Of a stretch of DNA of 64,000 bases, positions 45,823 to 55,062 are shown in pieces. How positions within the stretch are numbered: position 1 is the stretch's first letter; each line of letters begins with the position of its first letter. A program made the translations under genes and the position numbers. Origin of the DNA: Prolixibacteraceae bacterium (lineage in GTDB: Bacteria; Bacteroidota; Bacteroidia; Bacteroidales; Prolixibacteraceae); NCBI GenBank assembly GCA_028282195.1, contig JANQII010000165.1, positions 1-64,000 of the forward strand, written 5' to 3'. The notes beneath the pieces are model-generated. The model saw only the letters and a program-made list of their open reading frames with translations, had not been told where the DNA came from and made no database searches.

Positions 45823-46263
45823 ATGAAAAAGATAATAGTATTGGTGACCATATTCCTTCTTAGCATGAATGCATTCTCCTCTAAAATCATAGTAGTTGGT
45901 GTACTTGAAAGATACAACAAACATGAGGATTATTATTGTACTATTAAATCTATGAATGATGCTCCCGAAAGAGTAATTAGACTAAACATAGAAAATGAAC
46001 TAAAACAATACCCGGGATATAATGCGATGACCGATTTTATTCATGTATTTATAGGTTTTCCTGGTGAAAAACATCTTACCATAATTGAATATAAAAATAA
46101 ATATGGAGTAGGAATTGGATGTAATGAAAAAGAAGCATTGAAAAAAGCTGAAAATATAATAAAGCTATATTTTGGAATAGGAAGTTATCCTAAATTCGAA
46201 TTAAATAAAAAGCTTAATTATAAAATCAAATATTCAAAAAATTTAACTGATAAATTAAAATAA
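45823..46263 (+). CDS. Hypothetical exported protein
   Basis: This 146-residue protein has a signal peptide (about 1-19, NAFSSK) and a mixed alpha/beta domain with a central helix (EKEALKKAENIIKLYF). I recognise no family. It is 17 bp after the preceding secreted-protein gene and 4 bp before the FISUMP gene, so it belongs to the same exported-protein operon. Confidence 0.6.
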   Translation: MKKIIVLVTIFLLSMNAFSSKIIVVGVLERYNKHEDYYCTIKSMNDAPERVIRLNIENELKQYPGYNAMTDFIHVFIGFPGEKHLTIIEYKNKYGVGIGCNEKEALKKAENIIKLYFGIGSYPKFELNKKLNYKIKYSKNLTDKLK

Positions 46264-46267
46264 AACT

Positions 46268-46909
46268 ATGAAAACAAATACTATTTTGCTTTTCCTTCTC
46301 TTTGTTTTCTTTAGCTCTAAAGCTCAAAACTCAGGAGTATTCACAGATAAGAGAGATGGTCAAAAATATAAATGGGTAAAAATAGGGAATCAAATATGGA
46401 TGGCAGAGAATTTAAATTATAATTCTGGGCGAGGTTCAGGTAAATATGGTTTAATCTATGGGCGTATTTATGATTGGGAAACCGCAAAAAAAGTTTGTCC
46501 GAGTGGCTGGCACCTACCATCAGACAATGAATGGAAACAATTAGAAGAAACATTAGGGATGCCAGTTTCAGAACTTAATAAAGAGGCTTCTTTTGACAGA
46601 GAGACCGGTCAGGTCGGATTAAAATTAAAATCGAAAAGTGGATGGAGGCTAGGAATGGGTAAACGCAATGGAAATGGCATTGATTTGGTAGGATTTAATG
46701 CTTTACCTGGTGGACATTATAATTTGAGATTAAAGCGTTTTCAACTTTATGGACACACTATTTATTTTTGGACTTCTGATATTCACTCTTGGGATGGTAA
46801 CTATCCAAATATCATCATCAGAGGTATTACTAATGATGATGATGGAATCAATCGTATTAGTTTCCCTGACACTTTTGGTGCATATATAAGATGTATAAGA
46901 AATAACTAA
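46268..46909 (+). CDS. Secreted FISUMP-domain protein
   Basis: This 213-residue exported protein has a signal peptide (cleavage near SSKAQ) followed almost directly by one FISUMP domain. Its motifs are TDKRDGQKYKWVKIGNQIWMAENL, GRIYDWETAKKVCPSGWHLP, FNALPGG and YIRCIRNN. It is the minimal form of the domain found in the lipoprotein at 41975. It is the last gene of the exported cluster. Function of the domain is unknown. Confidence 0.88.
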   Translation: MKTNTILLFLLFVFFSSKAQNSGVFTDKRDGQKYKWVKIGNQIWMAENLNYNSGRGSGKYGLIYGRIYDWETAKKVCPSGWHLPSDNEWKQLEETLGMPVSELNKEASFDRETGQVGLKLKSKSGWRLGMGKRNGNGIDLVGFNALPGGHYNLRLKRFQLYGHTIYFWTSDIHSWDGNYPNIIIRGITNDDDGINRISFPDTFGAYIRCIRNN

Positions 46910-47025
46910 TATCAGGAGAGGCTGTCAAGTTCAGTTATCAAAATTCGGGAATTTGAAAAAGATTTCATATACCTACCTAATGAAAACCTTTAGGGGGCAG
47001 CTTTAATAAACAAAAAAACACAATA

Positions 47026-47346
47026 ATGAAAAAACCTCGTTTTGACTTTATTTACCTGTTGGTTGTATTAGGCATTATATTCCTGATAATACAATTTGAT
47101 ACTTTAAATACCACAACATTAATCACCTATCTGGCTTTTTTCGATATTATTTTGGGTTTCGTTCTCATTTTAAAAGGATTTATCAAATGGGATATGAGTT
47201 ACATATTCACGGGAGCATTTTGTGCTTTGTGCTCTTTTTACTCTTTTAAAGAAATGTCTGATTCCGCTCTTTTCTTTCTTATACTTGGTGGATTGGCAGG
47301 AGTTGGGAACCACGTTCGGAAAACGTTTAAAAATCTGTTGGGATAA
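47026..47346 (+). CDS. Small membrane protein before the sigma factor
   Basis: This 106-residue protein has three to four membrane helices (about 9-25, 30-50, 58-75, 80-95). Family unknown. It lies 20 bp before the ECF sigma gene and may be co-transcribed with it, perhaps as part of the signal-sensing module. Confidence 0.6.
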   Translation: MKKPRFDFIYLLVVLGIIFLIIQFDTLNTTTLITYLAFFDIILGFVLILKGFIKWDMSYIFTGAFCALCSFYSFKEMSDSALFFLILGGLAGVGNHVRKTFKNLLG

Positions 47347-47366
47347 ATTGATTTAAACCAAAATAA

Positions 47367-47984
47367 GTGTCACAAACCATCCGAAATAAGTACAATAAAG
47401 TAGCGTATTCCGAAAAAGATTTAATTACGGGGATAATTCAAAACCAGGACTGGGCCATACGCGAAATTTACAAAACGCAATATGTAGTAATAAAAAAAAT
47501 GGTTTACACATTCAGAAATACAACACTTGAACCGAATGATATTTTCCAGGAGGGTTTAACCCGGGCAATCCTGAATATCAGGAAGGGGAAGTTTAACCAA
47601 CACAGTACTTTTAGTACTTACCTGAATGGAATCTGTAAAAACATTTGTTTAAAACAACTGCATCAGCAAAAAAATATACCCGTTATTGAAGAACAAACAC
47701 CTGATTTTCAAGAAGAAGATTTGTATTATGAAATGCTTTCGTTGATTAATCATATTAAGGCACATTTAAACACTAACTGCCGCGAAATTATTGACCTGCG
47801 TTTTAACCAGGACGATAAACAGACTGACAAATTAAATCCAAAGAATAAGCTAACCGGATTTGAAGAAATTGCCGAAAGGTTGAATATCACGACCGACAAT
47901 GCACGCCAACGTTTTAAACGTTGCCTCGAACAATTGCGGAAAATGGTTTTTGAACATCCTGAGTATAAAACATTATTTGACTAA
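47367..47984 (+). CDS. ECF-type RNA polymerase sigma factor
   Basis: This 205-residue sigma-70 family protein has a region 2 core (LEPNDIFQEGLTRAILNI, FSTYLNGICKNICLKQL). Region 4 (about 160-195) carries a helix-turn-helix (GFEEIAERLNITTDNARQRFKRCLEQL). It starts at a GTG; no ATG lies upstream of region 2. The next gene, 3 bp later, encodes a single-TM protein of anti-sigma shape. It probably controls its own operon, including the C10 protease. Confidence 0.85.
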   Translation: MSQTIRNKYNKVAYSEKDLITGIIQNQDWAIREIYKTQYVVIKKMVYTFRNTTLEPNDIFQEGLTRAILNIRKGKFNQHSTFSTYLNGICKNICLKQLHQQKNIPVIEEQTPDFQEEDLYYEMLSLINHIKAHLNTNCREIIDLRFNQDDKQTDKLNPKNKLTGFEEIAERLNITTDNARQRFKRCLEQLRKMVFEHPEYKTLFD

Positions 47985-47987
47985 ATC

Positions 47988-48668
47988 ATGAGTAAATTAA
48001 CTGATAAAGACTTCAACCTGATTGAGGATTTTATTTCAGGAATCCTTTCACCTGAAGAAGAAAAAAGATTTAGGGAAAGACTGGAAAAAGATACCGGGCT
48101 GGCTAAAGAATATAAGTTCCGTACTAAAATAAAGAAATACTGGAATGATGCAGAAACCTATTCAACCACAAAGGATAAAATAAAACATGTGATTGCTTTT
48201 GAAAAAAAGAAAAAAAGCAATAGGCTTGTTTGGTCAATAGCTGCATCTGTCGCGATCTTAATAGGAATTTCCGCATTGATTTATCCGCAATTAAACATAA
48301 AGGAATCTAGCCTGGTTGATACAAAATCTGATCCTGTTGTTCCCAGGGGTACGCCATTATACATAGAACAACAGCCAGAAAAAGGAAAATTATATACGCT
48401 ACCCCTGACTTTTACAACAAAAGATACTTTACTCATCAGGCGTAAACCGGATTTTCCAGACTCGGGAACAGTAAGTTTAATCGAACAGGAAAATCACAAA
48501 GAAATATTTAGGATGGAATACTCCCGGGAGATTGATTCCATTTTAATTCCTCTATCCCGGATAACTCCCGGAAATTACCAATGGACAATTAACGGCACCA
48601 TGTATTCCGGTAGTTTTCGGATTCAGGAAGGCAATTCACAACAAAACAGCAAAATGGAAGTAAGATGA
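47988..48668 (+). CDS. Putative anti-sigma factor, single TM
   Basis: This 226-residue protein has a cytoplasmic N-terminal helical region (about 1-75) with FISGILSPEEEKRFRERLEKD, a pattern typical of ECF anti-sigma proteins. One membrane helix follows (about 80-98) and then a periplasmic beta-rich domain of about 125 residues. It starts 3 bp after the sigma gene and overlaps the next gene by 4 bp. It likely holds the sigma factor until an envelope signal arrives. Confidence 0.72.
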   Translation: MSKLTDKDFNLIEDFISGILSPEEEKRFRERLEKDTGLAKEYKFRTKIKKYWNDAETYSTTKDKIKHVIAFEKKKKSNRLVWSIAASVAILIGISALIYPQLNIKESSLVDTKSDPVVPRGTPLYIEQQPEKGKLYTLPLTFTTKDTLLIRRKPDFPDSGTVSLIEQENHKEIFRMEYSREIDSILIPLSRITPGNYQWTINGTMYSGSFRIQEGNSQQNSKMEVR

Positions 48669-50122
48669 AAAAAATAGTGTTGCTTTTGATATTCAATTCA
48701 ATAGGATTTTATTCCATTGCACAACCTGATTCCATTATCCGACAATTTCAAATGGATTTTGAAGCTTACAAAAATTCAGTGGATCAGGAATTTAAAAAAT
48801 ATAAAGCTCAAAACGATTCTGCATTTCTTCATTTTTTAGAACAAACATGGAAAGAATTCGAGATTTTTCGCAGGACACAGCCTGTGCGCCCGAAACCTGT
48901 TGAGCAACCTGTTATTAAAGAAAAAGAAGACACGATTCCCCAACAGATTGAAACAATTGTTCCTATTAAATCATCGGCACAGGTGGAAAAAGAAATGCCA
49001 TTCCCTGAATTAAAAGAAGCGGAGGCAATCAAGTTTGAAGCCCGGATAATTTCCCGTCCGTTCAATTGTTTTGGAGAGCAGGTGGAGTGTTATTATTACC
49101 CCGATAAGCTTCCCCGCCTGACTTTTATAAATGAGAACTCTATAAGACAGTTTTATAAAACATTAACAAAGAATGATATTCTTTGGAATTACAACCTCGC
49201 AGGGTTTGAAAAATTTAAAACAAGGCATAAATTAAACGACTGGGGATACTACCTGATAATAAAAAAAGCTTCTGAGAATATTTTCCCCCATCAAAATGAG
49301 CAAATTTTATTTATATGGTATGCTCTTTTGAAAAGCGGGTATCAGGCAAAAGTTAGTTATAACAATAATAAAATATACCTGTTACTCCCGTCACAACAAA
49401 GGTTATTTAATATACTTTATCTCAATGAAGAAGGGACAGATTACTATTTGTTGGACAATCAGGACAAAAAACCCGGAGAACTTAAAACCTATCCGGGATT
49501 TTTTACGAAGAATCCGAAAATCATTTCATTCAAATTAAACGAGCTTCCTGTTTTTAATCATGATAATATAAAAATTCGTCAGATTGCTTACGACCAGCAG
49601 AATATTCAATTAAAATTCAATCCGCAGTTAATCGATTTTTTCAACACGTTTCCCCAATGCGAATTAAACACATATTTGGGAACTCCCATATCACCTGAAA
49701 ATATTAAGATTCTGGATAACTTACTTAACCCTTTATTAACAGGGAAAAATAAAAGAGTTCAGGTGGATATTCTCCTGGATTTTATACAAAAAGCGATTGC
49801 CTATAAAACAGACCAGGAACAATTTGGGAAAGAGCGTTACATGTTTGCCGAAGAATGTTTGTATTATCCTTATGCAGACTGCGAGGACAGAACAAATTTA
49901 CTGGCGGAACTGGTTGCCCGATATACCCAACTGGCAACAATTGTATTAAACTTTCCCGAACATGTTACCCTGGCTGTGAACTTCCCAAATAACGAACAAG
50001 GCGATTTTGTACTTCATAAAGGGAAGAAATACCTTGTTTGTGACCCTACCTTTATAAATGCCAAAAGCGGAATGCTTCCGGTAGATTTAAAAAATAAGAA
50101 GCCAAAAATAGTTGTAAACTAA
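48665..50122 (+). CDS. Exported transglutaminase-like protein
   Basis: This 485-residue protein has a signal peptide (cleaved near YSIAQ), a charged helical N-terminal region and a Pro-rich linker (about 75-110). The C-terminal half is of transglutaminase-like cysteine-protease fold. The triad candidates are Cys406 (YADCEDRTN), His433 (FPEHVTLAV) and Asp460 (LVCDPTF), well spaced for the fold. It may hydrolyse or cross-link peptides in the periplasm. It overlaps the anti-sigma gene by 4 bp and could be the signal-processing or effector enzyme of the module. Confidence 0.78.
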   Translation: MKKIVLLLIFNSIGFYSIAQPDSIIRQFQMDFEAYKNSVDQEFKKYKAQNDSAFLHFLEQTWKEFEIFRRTQPVRPKPVEQPVIKEKEDTIPQQIETIVPIKSSAQVEKEMPFPELKEAEAIKFEARIISRPFNCFGEQVECYYYPDKLPRLTFINENSIRQFYKTLTKNDILWNYNLAGFEKFKTRHKLNDWGYYLIIKKASENIFPHQNEQILFIWYALLKSGYQAKVSYNNNKIYLLLPSQQRLFNILYLNEEGTDYYLLDNQDKKPGELKTYPGFFTKNPKIISFKLNELPVFNHDNIKIRQIAYDQQNIQLKFNPQLIDFFNTFPQCELNTYLGTPISPENIKILDNLLNPLLTGKNKRVQVDILLDFIQKAIAYKTDQEQFGKERYMFAEECLYYPYADCEDRTNLLAELVARYTQLATIVLNFPEHVTLAVNFPNNEQGDFVLHKGKKYLVCDPTFINAKSGMLPVDLKNKKPKIVVN

Positions 50123-50144
50123 GAACTTTATAAAGTTGTCAGAT

Positions 50145-53100
50145 ATGTTCAAATTTTACCTAATCCATAGAAGAAAGTTGATTGCAGCATTTATTGTAAT
50201 TCTTTATTCGTTGCAATTAAATGCACAATTGGTAACTCCTGAATTAGCCCAAAAAGTTGCAGCAAATTTTTATAATTCACAAATGCAGTCAGACAAAAAC
50301 TTTAAAAGTGCTGATGTCGATCAACTCTCACTTGCAAAAGTGTGTTACAGTAAACAAACACTAAAAAATACAGATGAAGAAAAGATACCATTGTATTACA
50401 TTTTTAATATTGAAGATGATAAGGGATTTATAATTGTTTCAGGAAGAAATGGAATAAATCCAGTTATAGGTTACTCAACTAACGGTGAGTTTCCAAAGAA
50501 TAAAAAACATCCTATTTATGATTGGATAGAGTTTATGAAAATCCGGTTATCTTCAAGGTTAGAAAATAAATCGACTGGATTAGATACTAATAATATAAAA
50601 TTTAATTCTCAAGCGTATGCCACAGTTGGTCCACTATTAGGGAATATTGAATGGGATCAAGGTGCACCATATTATTGTTATGTTGTTGATCTTTATGATG
50701 AATTTGTACCAATGGGCTGTGTTGCTATTGCTTGTGCCCAAATAATGCAATATTATAAATATCCATTGATTGGAATAGGAAATATGAATTATAAGGAAAG
50801 TGGAAATGATCCTAAACTTGGGAATATTTATGTCAACTTTGAAGATAATTATTATAACTGGCATTTGTTTGAAGATAAAATAGAATTTAGAAATGATTTG
50901 AGTTGTGATAATGAAAAAAGTGGAGTCTCGGAAGTTATATTTGAAATTGCTGCTTCATTGGAAACTGATTTTGGAAATAGAGCGGATGATGGTAGTGTTG
51001 CATATATTGAGAATGTATTTGGCGCAGATGCACATCATGCATTGGAAGATTATTTTGGATTTAAAGGGATAGAATACAATGGTACTGGCTTGACAACAAG
51101 TTTTAATGAATGGAAAAATTTAATTATCAACGAACTGAACGATCATCGTCCCATAATATATTCTGCAAATGATGGAATAGTTGGTGAGGGACATGCTTTT
51201 ATTTGTGATGGTTATGATAGTGAGAATAGATTTCATTTTAATTGGGGATGGAGAGGTGAAGGAAATGGTTGGTTTTTATTAGATTCTATGCAACCAGATG
51301 TTAGGTGGGGAGATCCTGATTACTCTTATGAGATTTTTTTAACATCTATGTTAACTGGAATTGCGCCTGATTTCGACAATCCTGCTATAGATCAATTTGA
51401 ACCAGATAATACCTATAACAAGGCCACTACATTAGAACACAATAAACCTCAATTGCACAGTATTTCTCCCCAAACCGATCGTGATTATTATAAATTTATT
51501 TTAACCTCTTCTGCAAATGTCACTATCGAAACCAAAGGTGTCAATGGGAATACACAAATGTGGTTGTACGATTCAAATCAACAATACATGGACTATGATG
51601 ACGATTCAGGCGATTCTGGAAGTGGACCAAATAGTAAACTTGTAAGACAACTTTCCAAAGGTACATATTATGTGATGGTGGAAGAAAAAGGAGGTGATGC
51701 AAACATACCAAGTTATGTAATTTCATTGGATGTTGAATATCTTCCAACAAACGAACCGCAATTAAGTAACATTAGTTTTTCACCGCAAACCGGAGATCAA
51801 TCAACTACTTTTAACTTTTATGTGGATTATTACGATGCAAATGGAGATGCACCAGAACAAAATGGTGCAGAATGTTGCATAATCGGTGAAGGATGTAAAA
51901 CCATGCAGCGTATTAGTGGTACTCCTTCAAATGGTACTTACAGGTATTCCATACAATTACCAATTGGATCCCATCAATTCAAATATAACTTTACGAATAC
52001 CGTGGGAGAAAGAGTTGAAACTGAATATATGCAGGGTCCAATAGTTACTCAGGAAGTTGAAAATAGACCTCCAAATAAGCCAACATTAATTACGCCTGAG
52101 AATGGGATAACAGTTTCAGTGCCTTTTACATTTAGTTGGGATTGTACTGATCCAGATGGAGATCAATTGACTTATAATTTTGCAATTAGAAAGGATGGAG
52201 GAAATTGGGACAGTGAGGGATTCACTCAAACGTCATGGGAGATCACTGAAGAACTTGATGAAAATGAATATGGAACTTATGATTGGTATATTATGGCATC
52301 GGATGGAGAATTCGAAACTCAAAGTGATATATGGACATTTATTATACAAGAAAATACTCCCAGTATTAATGTAAATGATTCACTTGCACTTGTAGCACTT
52401 TATAATTTATGTAATGGCAATAACTGGACAAATAATTCAAACTGGCTAACGACTCCTGTTAAAGATTGGTACGGAATAACAGTGGAAAATGCCAGAGTAA
52501 CTCAAATAAATTTAAGTAATAATAATTTGGCTTATCATTTGCCTGAAGAAATCGGTAATTTAACTGAGCTTGTAAAACTTGATGTCGGGAAAAATAATTT
52601 GGAAGGAACAATACCAACTGAAATTGGCAATCTTACAAATTTGGTATATCTTATATTGGGAGACAATTATACTGGGGTTCACAATAAATTTACGGGTGAA
52701 ATACCGATTGAAATTGGAAATTTGAAAAAACTTATGATCCTAATACTAGACTTTAATGAACTGAGTGGAGAAATTCCGGATGAAATATGGAATCTGGAGA
52801 ATCTGATTTACTTAAGGTTACAAGGAAACCAATTCACCGGAAGAATTTCTAATAAAATAGGTAATTTATCAAATTTGCAGTTGTTATGGTTAGGAAAGAA
52901 TCAACTCATCGGAAATATTCCGCAAGAAATTGGGAACTTGTCCAGGTTAATTTATTTAAGTTTGATGAGTAATAAACTCACAGGAGAGATTCCAGAATCA
53001 ATTGATCAATTAACTAATCTAAAAAGTTTTAATGCAGCTGACAATGAGTTATCGTTAATTCCCAACTCATTAGGAAATCTGTCCGGGCTATATTCAATCT

Positions 53101-54500
53101 CATTACATAACAATCAATTTACAGGTGCAGTGCCTTCAACATTTACGAACCTTTCGAATTTAGAGTTGATAAACTTAAGAAATAATAAATTGACGGATAT
53201 ACCTGATTTAAGTAATCTCAAAAACTTAGTTCGGGTTGACCTCTCCAGTAATTCTTTTTCGTTCGAAGACCTTGAAGCTAATATGAATATTACTTTAAAT
53301 ACTGTAGGCCCATCTGGAAACCAATTTGGTAAAGGTTTTTATTACTCCCCTCAAAATAAAATTGGAGAAGCTTATTCTCTAGAAATAAACGAAGAACAAG
53401 ACTATACATTATCAGTTGATTGCGGAGGGACAAATAATCAATATCAATGGTTCAAAAATGATATTGCTTTAAATAATCCTAATTCTGATCCAAGATATAT
53501 TATCAACTCATTCGGTAAAGAAAATGAAGGTATTTATACGTGTAAAATATCCAATTCTTTGGTTCCTGATTTAGTTCTTGAATCTTACCCGATTACACTT
53601 ACAATGCAAGATTTAACGGCACCAACTTTGTCAGTTACCCCATTGTCAAGTTCCAATTTACCTAATCAATTTAGTGTTTTCCTCACTTTTAGCGAAGATG
53701 TAACAGGTGTTGTAGAAGGTATATCTGTAACTAATGGAGTTGCAAATATAACAGGTACCGGTAAAAATTATACTGTAATCATTAATGCAGAAGACAATAC
53801 TGAGGTAACATTATTCATCGCCAACACTGTTACCGATATGGCCGGGAATCATTTTGAAGGAATGTCATATAATTACTCAGTTGGAGATAATACACCTCCA
53901 GTGATGACTGCCTGCTATCCAAATGATACTATAATTGACGACAATCATCCTACTTTCAATTTTTCTTTTAATGAAGAAATCGTTTTGGGCAGTGGAAGCC
54001 TAAGAGTTTATCAGAAAAATGGTACCACAACTCCCACACTTTCAATTCCTTTTGTTGAAAATATGATCGATGGGAAAAATGTTTCGGTAACTTACGAATC
54101 CTCAACTAACAGAAATTTTGAATTAAATACCGAATACTTTGTTACAATAAATGCCGGTTCTTTTGCCGATTTGTCTGGAAATATATTTGAAGGTATTAAA
54201 GATAGTGATACCTGGCATTTCAAAACAGGAACAAATTATGCCACTTCTATAAAAATGATTGTTGACAATTCAATTAATATTTACCCTAACCCCGTAAGTC
54301 AACACCTAAATATTGAATTTACAACAATGCCCAGGAAATACGAAATTGAATTTTACAATACCGTTGGCCAAATGGTTATCCAAAAACAAAGCGCTAACCA
54401 GGTAGAGCAACTAAATTTAAAGGAACTTACAAACGGTATATATTATCTTAAGATTTATAATGAAGAATTTTCAAAAACTGAAAAGATAATCGTAAAATAA
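50145..54500 (+). CDS. C10 peptidase fused to LRR and Ig-like domains, T9SS substrate
   Basis: This 1451-residue secreted multidomain protein has a signal peptide (to about LNAQ) and an inhibitory pro-region. A streptopain-type C10 cysteine protease domain (about 165-405) has Cys192 in MGCVAIACAQIMQYY and His350 in GEGHAFICDGY. Next are a PPC-like domain (about 420-535), two Ig/fibronectin-like domains, and leucine-rich repeats of the LxxLxLxxNxLxGxIPxEIGNL plant-like type (about 745-1060). Ig- and SbsA-like domains follow, then a T9SS type A sorting domain starting YPNPVSQ. The ATG at 50145 is chosen. It is the last gene of the sigma-controlled operon. Confidence 0.9.
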   Translation: MFKFYLIHRRKLIAAFIVILYSLQLNAQLVTPELAQKVAANFYNSQMQSDKNFKSADVDQLSLAKVCYSKQTLKNTDEEKIPLYYIFNIEDDKGFIIVSGRNGINPVIGYSTNGEFPKNKKHPIYDWIEFMKIRLSSRLENKSTGLDTNNIKFNSQAYATVGPLLGNIEWDQGAPYYCYVVDLYDEFVPMGCVAIACAQIMQYYKYPLIGIGNMNYKESGNDPKLGNIYVNFEDNYYNWHLFEDKIEFRNDLSCDNEKSGVSEVIFEIAASLETDFGNRADDGSVAYIENVFGADAHHALEDYFGFKGIEYNGTGLTTSFNEWKNLIINELNDHRPIIYSANDGIVGEGHAFICDGYDSENRFHFNWGWRGEGNGWFLLDSMQPDVRWGDPDYSYEIFLTSMLTGIAPDFDNPAIDQFEPDNTYNKATTLEHNKPQLHSISPQTDRDYYKFILTSSANVTIETKGVNGNTQMWLYDSNQQYMDYDDDSGDSGSGPNSKLVRQLSKGTYYVMVEEKGGDANIPSYVISLDVEYLPTNEPQLSNISFSPQTGDQSTTFNFYVDYYDANGDAPEQNGAECCIIGEGCKTMQRISGTPSNGTYRYSIQLPIGSHQFKYNFTNTVGERVETEYMQGPIVTQEVENRPPNKPTLITPENGITVSVPFTFSWDCTDPDGDQLTYNFAIRKDGGNWDSEGFTQTSWEITEELDENEYGTYDWYIMASDGEFETQSDIWTFIIQENTPSINVNDSLALVALYNLCNGNNWTNNSNWLTTPVKDWYGITVENARVTQINLSNNNLAYHLPEEIGNLTELVKLDVGKNNLEGTIPTEIGNLTNLVYLILGDNYTGVHNKFTGEIPIEIGNLKKLMILILDFNELSGEIPDEIWNLENLIYLRLQGNQFTGRISNKIGNLSNLQLLWLGKNQLIGNIPQEIGNLSRLIYLSLMSNKLTGEIPESIDQLTNLKSFNAADNELSLIPNSLGNLSGLYSISLHNNQFTGAVPSTFTNLSNLELINLRNNKLTDIPDLSNLKNLVRVDLSSNSFSFEDLEANMNITLNTVGPSGNQFGKGFYYSPQNKIGEAYSLEINEEQDYTLSVDCGGTNNQYQWFKNDIALNNPNSDPRYIINSFGKENEGIYTCKISNSLVPDLVLESYPITLTMQDLTAPTLSVTPLSSSNLPNQFSVFLTFSEDVTGVVEGISVTNGVANITGTGKNYTVIINAEDNTEVTLFIANTVTDMAGNHFEGMSYNYSVGDNTPPVMTACYPNDTIIDDNHPTFNFSFNEEIVLGSGSLRVYQKNGTTTPTLSIPFVENMIDGKNVSVTYESSTNRNFELNTEYFVTINAGSFADLSGNIFEGIKDSDTWHFKTGTNYATSIKMIVDNSINIYPNPVSQHLNIEFTTMPRKYEIEFYNTVGQMVIQKQSANQVEQLNLKELTNGIYYLKIYNEEFSKTEKIIVK

Positions 54501-54895
54501 AGTTTAAAAAACGGATTGCGAAATTTAGTTTATAACATCCAATGTATAAAAAAACTTTTGAAAACGAATAAATCGCTCACTTAGGAAGTTTAAGCCCGGG
54601 TCTGAGATCAGCCAAAAGACTACGGCATAAAACCATTCATTTCAAAATTGAAAGAATTGATTTCTATCATCGCTTAATGCCAATTTCAAAAAGACTTAAC
54701 CCTCATAAACTCTGATTAAAACTTTTTGAAACCCCACATTAATACTTCCAATTTTTCAATCATTATTTATTCCGTTTCCTTTTGTCCATTTCATCCCCTA
54801 TACTTACTGGGTACCTATGCGTTCAATTAAGCCGGACTATGGCAATTTTACAACTTTTTAACGGCCAATCTCACGGATCATTAATAGCTACAATC
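54501..54895. other. Noncoding right end of element B
   Basis: No gene is recognised. A frame without an ATG at about 54574-54714 (for example KTIHFKIERIDFYHRLMP) might be a gene remnant. The end-repeat, terminator, tRNA and tRNA remnant that follow are listed separately. Confidence 0.45.
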
Positions 54896-54916
54896 TGTGT
54901 GCAAATTGTGTGCAAA
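54896..54916. repeat. Paired direct repeat, right end of element B
   Basis: TGTGTGCAAAT-TGTGTGCAAA, identical over 21 bp to 29183-29203 at the left end. Confidence 0.75.
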
Positions 54917-54919
54917 CAA

Positions 54920-54953
54920 AAAGAGATTACAACTTCATTCCTATTGTAATCTC
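54920..54953 (-). terminator. Terminator of the tRNA-Met transcript
   Basis: AGAGATTACAA and TTGTAATCTCT form a perfect 11-bp stem with a loop of about 11 nt. On the minus strand it is followed by TTTTTG. It lies just after the tRNA 3' end and is supplied by element B; T residues on the other side make it potentially bidirectional. Confidence 0.75.
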
Positions 54954-54965
54954 TTGATTTTCAGG

Positions 54966-55039
54966 TAGCGAGAGGCGGGCTTGAACCGCCGACCTCATGA
55001 TTATGAATCATGCGCTCTAACCAGCTGAGCTACCTCGCC
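54966..55039 (-). tRNA. tRNA-Met (anticodon CAT)
   Basis: The gene folds as a complete cloverleaf. The acceptor GGCGAGG pairs TCTCGCT (with G-T pairs at both ends of the stem), the D-arm is GCTC/GAGC, the anticodon arm CATGA/TCATG has loop TTCATAA, and the T-arm is GGCGG/CCGCC with TTCAAGC. A73 is followed by CC and then T, so the terminal A is added. The elongator tRNA-Met is more likely than the CAT-anticodon Ile tRNA, judged by overall similarity. Its 3' 46 bp are the att copy of element B. Confidence 0.92.
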
Positions 55040-55062
55040 AAAATATCTTTCCATTTTGGAAT

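Larger units (their letters stand above)
29013..54966 (+). mobile_element. Element B: mobilizable integrative element (about 26 kb)
   Basis: The element is bounded by the att copy at 29013 and the intact tRNA-Met at 54966. It carries an integrase at the left end, AlbA_2 and HTH proteins, a primase-helicase, a primase, a candidate oriT, MobC, a relaxase and a large exported-protein cargo. No type IV secretion or coupling genes are seen, so it would depend on a helper for transfer. A second paired-repeat sequence is identical at both ends (29183-29203 and 54896-54916). Confidence 0.8.
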
